Origin: an uncultured Pelagibacteraceae bacterium
Lineage (GTDB): Bacteria > Pseudomonadota > Alphaproteobacteria > Pelagibacterales > Pelagibacteraceae
DNA length: 52,665 nucleotides
Direction: 5' to 3'
Assembly: GCA_902531765.1 (NCBI GenBank)
Contig: CACAFC010000009.1
Coordinates: forward strand, 1 to 52,665
A model generated the notes under the pieces. It worked only from the letters and a program-made list of their open reading frames with translations, made no database searches and had not been told where the DNA came from. This document shows, piece by piece, positions 17,388 through 24,382 of this stretch; position 1 is the stretch's first letter; the number at the start of each line of letters is the position of its first letter. Position numbers and translations under genes: made by a program.

Positions 17388-18233
17388 ATGATTTTAATCG
17401 ACGGAAAAAAAGCAGCAGCTGAATTAAGAGAAGAACTCAAGCAAGAAGTGACTGAGCTAAAAAATAAGTATAATAAAGTACCAGGTTTAACAGTTATTTT
17501 GATTGGAGATCTTACCCCTAGTCAAATATATGTAAGAAACAAAGAGAAATCAGCAAAAGAGGTTGGTTTAAAATCTGATGTAATTAAATACCCAGACTCT
17601 GTGGAAGAAAAAGTTATTTTGGATAAGATTAATGATCTTAATAAAGATAAGAGCGTTTCAGGTATTTTAGTTCAGTTACCTTTGCCAAAACATATCGATA
17701 AACAAAAAATTATTGAGGCTATTCACCCATCTAAAGACGTTGATGGATTTCATCCTATGAATGTTGGCAATCTTTCTTCAGGTTACGAGAGTTCTGTGCC
17801 ATGTACTCCTCTAGGCTGTTATTTATTAATTAAAAAAATTGAGCCAAACTTAAGTGGAAAAAAAGCAGTAATAGTAGGCAGATCAAATTTGAATGGAAAA
17901 CCAATGACACAATTACTTTTGAAAGAAAACTGTACAGTGACAATTACTCACTCAAAAACAAAAGATCTCAAAGCTGAATGTTTGGAAGCGGATATCCTTG
18001 TTGCAGCCGTTGGTATACCCGAGCTTATTAAAGGAGACTGGGTAAAAAAAGATGCAATAGTAATTGATGTAGGAATCAACAAAAAAGATAAGGGCATTGT
18101 TGGAGATGTTGCTTTTAATGAAGTTTCAAAAAGTGCTAAAGCTTTAACGCCAGTTCCAGGTGGTGTGGGCCCAATGACAATTGCATGTTTATTAAAAAAT
18201 ACTGTAGAGTGTTTCAAAAGATCGCAACTTTAA
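17388..18233 (+). CDS. folD: Bifunctional methylenetetrahydrofolate dehydrogenase / cyclohydrolase
   Basis: Interconverts 5,10-methylene- and 10-formyl-tetrahydrofolate using NADP. YVRNKEK (48-54, catalytic Lys54), VQLPLPKHI (95-103), DVDGFHP (117-123) and the nucleotide-binding GRSNLNGKP are all visible, as is the C-terminal TPVPGGVGPMT. The ATG at 17388 (MILIDGKKAAAEL) gives 281 aa. A longer in-frame start at 17331 would overlap yggT by 52 bp and add a non-conserved head, so it is rejected. FolD supplies formyl groups that PurH uses. Confidence 0.95.
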   Translation: MILIDGKKAAAELREELKQEVTELKNKYNKVPGLTVILIGDLTPSQIYVRNKEKSAKEVGLKSDVIKYPDSVEEKVILDKINDLNKDKSVSGILVQLPLPKHIDKQKIIEAIHPSKDVDGFHPMNVGNLSSGYESSVPCTPLGCYLLIKKIEPNLSGKKAVIVGRSNLNGKPMTQLLLKENCTVTITHSKTKDLKAECLEADILVAAVGIPELIKGDWVKKDAIVIDVGINKKDKGIVGDVAFNEVSKSAKALTPVPGGVGPMTIACLLKNTVECFKRSQL

Positions 18234-18268
18234 AGTTACAACTTATTAATTTTTTGATACTTTATGGT

Positions 18269-18478
18269 GTGAAGAAACCTAAATATCCTTATAGAATTGC
18301 AATAGTATTCTTAATTTTAACAGTTCCAACTATTGGAGCAACCCAATTGGGGTGGTATTTATATGATCAACAAACGGGTTTTGATTATGGTATGATTGTT
18401 GGAACATTTTCAGTTATATATGCTGCTTGGTTAATGTATGAAAAAAATTGGCGAGAAGAGGAAGAGGATGATGATTAG
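18269..18478 (+). CDS. Small membrane protein of unknown function
   Basis: About 69 aa if started at GTG 18269 (VKKPKYPYRIAIVFL); TTG 18254 is an alternative, and a longer frame begins at ATG 18185 inside folD. It has two hydrophobic segments (residues about 8-28 and 38-53) and ends in a strongly acidic tail (REEEEDDD). No family recognised. It lies between folD and a SHOCT protein, with 3 bp to the latter, so the two small genes are probably co-expressed. Confidence 0.55.
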   Translation: MKKPKYPYRIAIVFLILTVPTIGATQLGWYLYDQQTGFDYGMIVGTFSVIYAAWLMYEKNWREEEEDDD

Positions 18479-18481
18479 ATT

Positions 18482-18748
18482 ATGGAAAAATTAATTTTTT
18501 TTGGATTAGTAATTCCAATTTTCCTTTTTGTTTTATATTTGGGTGGTACAGCCATCATGAGCGGTTTTAGCGCTAAAGAAGCTAATCGAAAAGTAAAGGA
18601 TGATAATGAAGACAACATTTCCCATGATCAACTTGGTGATGAACAGTCTTTAAGTGATGAGCTTGAAAAACTTAACAAATTAAAAGATTCTGGAGTTTTG
18701 ACACAAGAAGAGTTTGAAAAGGCTAAAAATAAATTACTGAATAATTAA
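18482..18748 (+). CDS. SHOCT domain-containing small membrane protein
   Basis: 88 aa with one N-terminal membrane helix (residues about 4-27), an acidic linker (about 38-56) and a C-terminal SHOCT motif, LEKLNKLKDSGVLTQEEF (about 61-78) followed by EKAKNKLL. SHOCT is a short helical hairpin thought to mediate oligomerisation; specific function is unknown. It is convergent with the EamA gene, with one base between the two stops. Confidence 0.8.
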   Translation: MEKLIFFGLVIPIFLFVLYLGGTAIMSGFSAKEANRKVKDDNEDNISHDQLGDEQSLSDELEKLNKLKDSGVLTQEEFEKAKNKLLNN

Positions 18749-18749
18749 A

Positions 18750-19646
18750 TTACTTTGTTATTAGTAATAATGTTGCCCCAGAAATAAATATTATAATACC
18801 CATAATTTCTATAAAAGTTATTTTTTCCTTAAAAAGATATTTTGACGACATATAACTAAAAAGTATTTCAATTTGACCAACTGCTCTAACAAAAGAGGCT
18901 TGAATTAAAGTAAATGCAAAAAACCATGATAATGTTGCTAAAAAGCCAGCTAATCCTGTTAAACAAATTTCAACTTTATTTTGATAAAATTTTTTAAATT
19001 CTGATTTTTCAAAAATCAAAAGATAAGTCGTTACTACTGCAGTTTGGATAAACAAGCCAAAAAATAAAGTTGTAATTGCCTTATCAAAATTTGATGAAAA
19101 ATTTTCAAGTGATAATGCTGCTGCTCTAAAATAAACAACACTCAAACCTAAAATCAGACCTGTTGTTAATCCTATAAGTGTAACTTTTGAAAAAAAATTT
19201 CTAAAAAATAATTTTACATCTTTAATTGTTATAACAATTACACCTATAGTGGCGACTATTATTCCAATAATTCCAAATAAATTTAATTTATCTTTAAGTA
19301 TAATATATTCGAATATAGCTATTTGTATAACCTCTGTTTTACTTAAAGACGTTCCCACAACGAAATTTGAAAATTTGAAAAGATACAACAATAGTAATGT
19401 GAATATGACCTGAAAAATTGCTCCTAGGAAAGTGTAGTAAATAAAATTATTTTGATCTAAAATTATTTGAACTATATCTAAACTACGAAAATTAATAAAA
19501 AATATTATAAACGCAAATGGTAACGCAAAAGCAAACCTTACATATGCTGACGCAACTAATGATAGATTCTTATTTAATCTTTTCTGTAACGACGTTCTTA
19601 AATTTTGAAAAAAAGCTGCTAAAACTGTAAAGATAACCCAATTCAT
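18750..19646 (-). CDS. EamA/DMT-superfamily transporter
   Basis: 298-aa protein with about ten hydrophobic segments arranged as two repeats of five, each ending in a typical EamA closing stretch (FGIIGIIVATIGVIVITIKD and EIMGIIIFISGATLLLITK). Drug/metabolite transporters of this kind usually export amino acids or other metabolites; the substrate cannot be inferred. It is the last gene of a minus-strand group whose neighbour is a sugar dehydrogenase, with a 57-bp A+T-rich spacer in which I see no clear element. Confidence 0.85.
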   Translation of the reverse strand: MNWVIFTVLAAFFQNLRTSLQKRLNKNLSLVASAYVRFAFALPFAFIIFFINFRSLDIVQIILDQNNFIYYTFLGAIFQVIFTLLLLYLFKFSNFVVGTSLSKTEVIQIAIFEYIILKDKLNLFGIIGIIVATIGVIVITIKDVKLFFRNFFSKVTLIGLTTGLILGLSVVYFRAAALSLENFSSNFDKAITTLFFGLFIQTAVVTTYLLIFEKSEFKKFYQNKVEICLTGLAGFLATLSWFFAFTLIQASFVRAVGQIEILFSYMSSKYLFKEKITFIEIMGIIIFISGATLLLITK

Positions 19647-19703
19647 AAATTTATTTAGACCAAAGTTTTAATAGAATTAATTAATTAGTTGTATCTAAAA
19701 AAA

Positions 19704-20768
19704 CTATTTTTTCTCCATTAACCAAAGAGCATCTGCACCTAAAAAGTAAATTTTCCCGTTACTTGGATGTACTTGAATATCTCTTATTCTTCCAATTTTA
19801 TCCTTAAAAATAATATCTTCCTTCACATTCGAAGTGTCATCAAATATTAATTTTCTTAAAGACTTATCTTTTAGTGAAGTAATCAAAGCATGTCCATTCC
19901 ACTCATTAAATTCTTTACCTTTATAGATTGTTATCGCGCTTGTAGCGATAGATGGAACCCAATAATGTATAGCTTTTGTAAATCCTGGTTTCCATTTAGG
20001 CCCAATTGGAATGCCCGAATAGTTTGTTCCACCCCATCCTAAAATCTTCCATCCATAATTCTCACCTTTTTTGGCTTCACCAAACCAATCACCCCCTCGT
20101 GCTCCATGATTACTCATATAAATTTTTCCATCAAATGGAGATAAGGTTAAACCTTGAGGATTTCTAATTCCGATTTGATAAATTTCTGGAAGCCAGTCTG
20201 ATTTACCCTGAAATTTTGGATTATCTTTTGGGATACTACCATCAATATTTATTCTAATAATACTGCCAGGATGTTTAGTAGGATCTTGTGCAATCATACC
20301 CTCTCCTCTTTCACCAGCAGATGCAAACAGAAAATCATCTTTTATAGCTAAACGTGATCCAAAATGATATCCAGAGTTGATAGGCGGATTTGCTTGAAAA
20401 ATATTTTTAAAGATAAAATCTTTTTTGTTAAATTTTGATTTTGCTATTGAAGTGCTTGTTTTTCCATCACCCCTATTTTCTGCATATGAAATATATACAA
20501 AATTGTTTTTATAAAGAACATCTAACAAACCACCTTGGCCATGCTCTAAAAAATTAAGGTTATGATTAATATTAGAAATTTTTTTTGTGTTAAGATTGAT
20601 TAATTTGATTGATCCGCTTTTCTCTGTGATCAATAACTCTTTATTATTAATAAAAGTTGAACCCCAAGGGCTGTTTAAATCGATTAACTTTTGAAATTTA
20701 AAGTTTCCAGATTGCGCAGCTGAAATACTGATTATAAGAAAAAAAATTATTTTAATTACGGTTCTCAG
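19704..20768 (-). CDS. PQQ-type sugar dehydrogenase (GSDH family), apparent CTG start
   Basis: Secreted beta-propeller of the glucose/sorbosone dehydrogenase family, likely PQQ-dependent and periplasmic. GLTLSPFDGKIYMSNHGARG and the ENYGWKILGWGG stretch are family-typical. The frame extends upstream of the first possible TTG (20633) to a clear signal peptide (basic RTVIK, hydrophobic IIFFLIISIS, cleavage near AAQS) and a conserved-looking LNSPWGS strand. This stretch has no ATG, GTG or TTG. CTG at 20768 lies 6 nt after a GGAG ribosome site and 3 nt after the preceding stop, so it is the best start, giving 354 aa. An ATT start four codons later is possible. Confidence 0.75.
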   Translation of the reverse strand: MRTVIKIIFFLIISISAAQSGNFKFQKLIDLNSPWGSTFINNKELLITEKSGSIKLINLNTKKISNINHNLNFLEHGQGGLLDVLYKNNFVYISYAENRGDGKTSTSIAKSKFNKKDFIFKNIFQANPPINSGYHFGSRLAIKDDFLFASAGERGEGMIAQDPTKHPGSIIRINIDGSIPKDNPKFQGKSDWLPEIYQIGIRNPQGLTLSPFDGKIYMSNHGARGGDWFGEAKKGENYGWKILGWGGTNYSGIPIGPKWKPGFTKAIHYWVPSIATSAITIYKGKEFNEWNGHALITSLKDKSLRKLIFDDTSNVKEDIIFKDKIGRIRDIQVHPSNGKIYFLGADALWLMEKK

Positions 20769-20771
20769 TTT

Positions 20772-21482
20772 TTACTCCGCTCTCCCTTGAATATAAAATT
20801 CATTGTTATTATTTTTTTTTACTTTATCTTTTGTATTAAACCAATTATTTCCAAACACACTTATATCTCCTTTTACATGGAGTGTGCCGTCTTCAAGTTT
20901 TGTATCACAATATAAATTGTCTCCCATTAGAGTTCCTTCGATAGATCTTTTTTTATATTCTAAAACTTTTTCTGTATTTTTAAATGTTGTATTAATCGCA
21001 CATGGACCGATTTCTGTCATACCCCAATTTACCATGAAGTTACAACCTCTTTTGACAAAATTAATTATTAAATCCCATTCTACAGGTTCACTACCACATG
21101 TCACCCAAATACCATTTAGATCTAAACTTTTGAACGATTTAGTAAGAGAGATGGCTTTACCATGATCAGGAGCAATGTGTGTATGTGTAAAGTTTCTTAT
21201 TTTTTTACAAAAATTAAAAGCGTTAAACTTTTCAATTTTTATTTCGGCACCCACCTCAAAGGCAGGGAGTGTTTGTGCTAATAAACCACCTGCATGTTCC
21301 ATTTTACAAATAGTATAAATTTTACTTTTGGAAGAAATTTTTTGGCACTCTCGTGCTATTTTATTTGCACTTTTTAATTTTTCTGGTGACTGATAAATCT
21401 TTTTTTTTGGTCCAGTTGTCCCACTAGATTTTAATTCAATCCCTTTTCTTAGTATCTGAGCCAAACTGTTTTTCTGTTCCAT
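20772..21482 (-). CDS. Short AMP-binding (acyl-CoA synthetase-like) protein lacking the C-terminal domain
   Basis: 236 aa from ATG 21482; a TTG start at 21521 would give 249 aa. Adenylate-forming motifs are present: SSGTTGPKK (19-27, nucleotide loop), NWGMTEIGP (152-160) and WFNTKDKV (214-221). The protein stops at GRAE (233-236), which is where the hinge motif normally begins, so the whole C-terminal domain with its catalytic lysine is absent. Such a protein could adenylate an acid, transfer to CoA poorly, or work with another polypeptide. It overlaps the DUF6356-like gene by 47 bp and is followed by the dehydrogenase after 3 bp. Confidence 0.75.
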   Translation of the reverse strand: MEQKNSLAQILRKGIELKSSGTTGPKKKIYQSPEKLKSANKIARECQKISSKSKIYTICKMEHAGGLLAQTLPAFEVGAEIKIEKFNAFNFCKKIRNFTHTHIAPDHGKAISLTKSFKSLDLNGIWVTCGSEPVEWDLIINFVKRGCNFMVNWGMTEIGPCAINTTFKNTEKVLEYKKRSIEGTLMGDNLYCDTKLEDGTLHVKGDISVFGNNWFNTKDKVKKNNNNEFYIQGRAE

Positions 21483-21657
21483 CAACAATTTTTTTTGCGA
21501 GTTTGTAAGGTGTGAAAACAAAGATCCATGGGAAAATACTATGTATTACACCAGTAATAAAAATTAAAAGAGCTAAAAAATTAAAATAGCTCGCATATAA
21601 AAAATGTTTTAGCCATGATGAATTAATTTTCTTGAGATGTTTTAAATCTAAATCCAT
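21436..21657 (-). CDS. Small membrane protein, DUF6356-like
   Basis: 73 aa. The pattern HLKKINSSWLKHFLYASYFN, one or two hydrophobic segments and IHSIFPWIFVFTPYKLAKKI resembles the short alphaproteobacterial family I know as DUF6356 (assignment from memory, not verified). ATG 21657 (MDLDLKHLK) begins one base after the SDR stop; longer starts inside the SDR gene are less likely. It sits between the SDR and the truncated AMP ligase, so the three are probably one operon. Function unknown. Confidence 0.65.
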   Translation of the reverse strand: MDLDLKHLKKINSSWLKHFLYASYFNFLALLIFITGVIHSIFPWIFVFTPYKLAKKIVDGTEKQFGSDTKKRD

Positions 21658-21658
21658 T

Positions 21659-22369
21659 CTAAGAAAGTTTTGATCTTCCACCATCGACAGCAATTATTTG
21701 ACCTGTAACCCAAGAGCTATCATCGGTAATTAGAAATTTTGCAAGAGCAGCGGAGTCTTTTCCTTCACCTAATCTTTTTAAAGGATGAGCTTTTGCTATA
21801 CCATCTGCCAAAGCTTTATTTTTTAACATTGGTTCTGCAATTTTTGAATTTGTCAAGCTTGGGGCAATACAGTTTACTCTTATATTTGGTGCAAACTCTG
21901 CAGCTAAAGAAACTGTTAATCCCTCAACAGCCGCTTTTGTAGATGCTATTATTGCGTGATTAGTAAATCCTCTTTGAGCAGCTACAGTTGAAAATAGAAC
22001 TACTGATCCTTTATTTTTTTTTAAACTTTCTTGATAACCTTTAATGACCTCAACTGCTGAATAGAGATTTAATTTCATACATTTATTAAAATCTTCCTCT
22101 GTTACCATTCTTAAAGGTTTTAAATCTATAGAACCTACACAGTAAGCAACACCTTTAACTTCTTGAATGTCATTTTTAACTTTTTCAATAAACCCGTTTT
22201 CTAAAACATTGGCTATTGTAAAAGTACAACCTAATTTCTCAGAAATATCCTTGGTTTCAGTTTCGCTTCTCCCAACCAAATGAATATTAAATCCCGAATT
22301 TACCATTTGTTCAGCCAAGCTAGATCCGATTGAACCTGTCGCACCAAGAATAAGATATTTTTCTGACAT
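21659..22369 (-). CDS. SDR-fold oxidoreductase lacking the catalytic tyrosine
   Basis: 236-aa short-chain dehydrogenase/reductase. The dinucleotide motif GATGSIGSSLAEQ (8-20) and the C-terminal AVDGGRS are typical. The active-site region reads NHAIIASTKAAVEGL: the lysine is present but the residue four positions before it is Ile instead of Tyr. The usual Ser is seen in LFSTVAAQ. The enzyme may have altered chemistry or a non-catalytic role. It is divergent from the photolyase-related gene with only 27 bp between start codons, suggesting shared or overlapping promoters. Confidence 0.8.
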   Translation of the reverse strand: MSEKYLILGATGSIGSSLAEQMVNSGFNIHLVGRSETETKDISEKLGCTFTIANVLENGFIEKVKNDIQEVKGVAYCVGSIDLKPLRMVTEEDFNKCMKLNLYSAVEVIKGYQESLKKNKGSVVLFSTVAAQRGFTNHAIIASTKAAVEGLTVSLAAEFAPNIRVNCIAPSLTNSKIAEPMLKNKALADGIAKAHPLKRLGEGKDSAALAKFLITDDSSWVTGQIIAVDGGRSKLS

Positions 22370-22396
22370 AAAAAATTTTATTAGTTATATTTAGTT

Positions 22397-23887
22397 ATGA
22401 AGTTATTTTTTATACTGGGTAATCAATTATTTCCATCAAAATACTTGGATCGCTTCAAAAAAGACCACCTAATTTTTATGGCAGAGGATTATCAATTATG
22501 TACTTATGAAAAACATCATAAAAATAAGATACTTCTCTTTTTGTCATCGATGCGTTCACATGCGGAAACCCTCAGAAAAGATAAGTTTAAATTAGAATAT
22601 TTTAAAATTGAGGATAAAGAATTTAAAGACGACTATTTAAAAAAATTAAAAAAAATAATTAATTCAAAAAAAATAAAAGAGATTTCAAGTTTTGAAGTCG
22701 AGGATAAATTTTTTGAGAAAAAAATAAATCAATTCGTAAAAAAAGAAAAGATCAAATGGAATATTATTCAAACTCCGATGTTTTTGAACTCAAGAGATGA
22801 ATTTAAACAATATCTATCTAAATCAAAAAAACCTTTCATGGCAACTTTTTATAAGGAAGTGAGAAAGAAATCTGGAATATTAATGGGTTCTGATGGAAAT
22901 CCTATTGGAGGCAAATGGAGTTTTGATGAAGATAATAGAAATAAGTTACCAAAAAATATTTCTATTCCAAAGTTTCCTAAAATTAATGAAACAAATCATA
23001 CTAAAAAATTAAAACCCATTATTGAAAAACTATTTAAAGATCATCCAGGAACAACCAAAAATTTTTGGTTTGCTACAGAGTATAATGATGTGGTCAAATT
23101 ATTGAATTTTTTTATTAAAGAAAAATCTAATTTATTTGGTGATTATGAAGACGCAGTAGATCAAAAAGATAATATTTTGTTTCACAGCGCTTTAAGTCCT
23201 TATATCAACCTAGGTTTAATCACACCTGAATTTATTATCAAAAAAGTTTTAGATTTTCATAAGAGTAAAAAAATCAGATTAAATTCTCTAGAAGGTTATG
23301 TTCGTCAGGTTATAGGATGGAGAGAATTTATGAGAGGAATTTATCAAAGTTACTCAAATGAAATGGAAACTGGAAATTTTTTCAAACAAAATCGTAAAAT
23401 GAAAAAGTCATGGTATGATGGAACGACAGGTTTACCTCCATTAGATTACGCAATTAAAAACGCATTAAATTTTGGATGGTCTCATCACATTGAAAGATTA
23501 ATGATTTTATCAAACATAATGAACCTTTGTGAGATCAAACCAGTGTTTGTTTATAAATGGTTCATGGAGATGTTTGTCGACTCCTCAGATTGGGTAATGG
23601 TACCCAATGTTTATGGTATGGGGTTATTTAGTGACGGGGGGATTTTTGCAACCAAACCATACATTTGTGGATCAAGTTATTTTATGAAAATGATGGATTT
23701 TAAAAAAGGAGAGTGGTGTAACACAATGGACGGACTTTATTGGAGATTTATAGATCGTAATAGAAAGTTTTTTTTAAAAAATCCAAGACTTTCAATGATG
23801 GTAAGAATTTTTGATAAAATGAAAGCAGATAGAAAAAAAATGATTTTATCTGCAGCTGATAAATTTATTAAACAAAATACAATTTAG
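22397..23887 (+). CDS. Photolyase/cryptochrome-related protein (DPRP, FeS-BCP group)
   Basis: 496-aa flavoprotein of the deoxyribodipyrimidine photolyase-related group that repairs UV lesions or senses light. The N-terminal alpha/beta domain starts KLFFILGNQLFP with the family's FLSSMRSHAETLR. The C-terminal FAD domain shows LEGYVRQVIGWREFMRG, WSHHIERLMILSN and WVMVPNVYGMG. Near the C-terminus, where canonical members carry iron-sulfur cysteines (YCxxC and a later Cys), this protein reads KPYICGSSY, then KKGEWCNTMDGLYW, so YCxxC is missing and an intact cluster is doubtful. It overlaps the DUF2256 gene by one base and is divergent from the SDR. Confidence 0.88.
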   Translation: MKLFFILGNQLFPSKYLDRFKKDHLIFMAEDYQLCTYEKHHKNKILLFLSSMRSHAETLRKDKFKLEYFKIEDKEFKDDYLKKLKKIINSKKIKEISSFEVEDKFFEKKINQFVKKEKIKWNIIQTPMFLNSRDEFKQYLSKSKKPFMATFYKEVRKKSGILMGSDGNPIGGKWSFDEDNRNKLPKNISIPKFPKINETNHTKKLKPIIEKLFKDHPGTTKNFWFATEYNDVVKLLNFFIKEKSNLFGDYEDAVDQKDNILFHSALSPYINLGLITPEFIIKKVLDFHKSKKIRLNSLEGYVRQVIGWREFMRGIYQSYSNEMETGNFFKQNRKMKKSWYDGTTGLPPLDYAIKNALNFGWSHHIERLMILSNIMNLCEIKPVFVYKWFMEMFVDSSDWVMVPNVYGMGLFSDGGIFATKPYICGSSYFMKMMDFKKGEWCNTMDGLYWRFIDRNRKFFLKNPRLSMMVRIFDKMKADRKKMILSAADKFIKQNTI

Positions 23888-24015
23888 TGAAAAAAGAAAA
23901 TCTTCCTTCTAAAATTTGTCCTGTTTGTAAAAGACCTTTTGTTTGGAGAAAAAAATGGAGATTGAATTGGGATAGAGTTAAATATTGCTCCAAAAAATGT
24001 TCTAAGTTAAGTTAG
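23887..24015 (+). CDS. DUF2256 zinc-ribbon-like small protein
   Basis: 42 aa, GTG start overlapping the last base of the photolyase-related gene. The pattern CPVC (11-14) ... CSKKC (34-38) with ICPVCKRPFVWRKKW and WDRVKYCS is the DUF2256 signature. DUF2256 genes are frequently found beside DPRP photolyases, so a role with that protein is likely but unproven. Metal binding by the four cysteines is inferred. Confidence 0.88.
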   Translation: MKKENLPSKICPVCKRPFVWRKKWRLNWDRVKYCSKKCSKLS

Positions 24016-24021
24016 AATTTA

Positions 24022-24168
24022 ATGAACAAGAAAAGAAAAAAAAAAAGTAAAGTAAGAAAAAAAAATCCCGTAGCTAAAATGCTAAGCTCACCAATGCTGA
24101 GAAACAAAATAATTAAAAATAAAAAAAAGATATATAATAGAAAAAAAGTGAAATATGAGCTTGAATAA
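24022..24168 (+). CDS. Small basic protein (48 aa)
   Basis: Starts at ATG 24022, 6 bp after the DUF2256 stop, and overlaps the following gene by 14 bp. It is extremely basic: MNKKRKKKSKVRKKNPVAKM at the start and NKIIKNKKKIYNRKK later. The NPVA...Y.RK layout resembles short basic proteobacterial proteins annotated only as domains of unknown function. Nucleic acid binding is plausible from charge alone. It is easily missed because of its size, but its frame, spacing and composition look like a real gene. Confidence 0.65.
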   Translation: MNKKRKKKSKVRKKNPVAKMLSSPMLRNKIIKNKKKIYNRKKVKYELE

Positions 24169-24382
24169 TAAAATTTTTGAGTGGGCAGGAGTTATTACAG
24201 CGATATTGTATTCATTGTTTGTAGCTATGAATATTGGCATAGAATTTTTTGGTTTTTGTTTGTTACTTATTTCCGCAATTTTAATTGGAATTTGGGCCTA
24301 TAGGGGTGGTCACAGAGGAATACTATTTTTACAATTTTTTTATGCTACAGCAGGAATCATCGGGATGTTTAGGTGGTTTTAA
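24155..24382 (+). CDS. Small membrane protein of unknown function
   Basis: 75 aa with three hydrophobic segments (roughly 8-25, 29-48 and 55-73), joined by short polar loops including WAYRGGHRG. The layout is reminiscent of small transporter-like or YgjV-like proteins, but I do not recognise a family. It overlaps the basic protein gene by 14 bp and the convergent photolyase by 4 bp at the stops, so it is the last gene of the photolyase / DUF2256 operon. Confidence 0.6.
   Translation: MSLNNKIFEWAGVITAILYSLFVAMNIGIEFFGFCLLLISAILIGIWAYRGGHRGILFLQFFYATAGIIGMFRWF

Noticed and set aside
20760-20800. A frameshift joining the AMP ligase and the dehydrogenase into one protein
   Set aside because: The ligase ends with a clean stop next to a ribosome site, and the downstream frame opens with a signal peptide, so two proteins are more likely.
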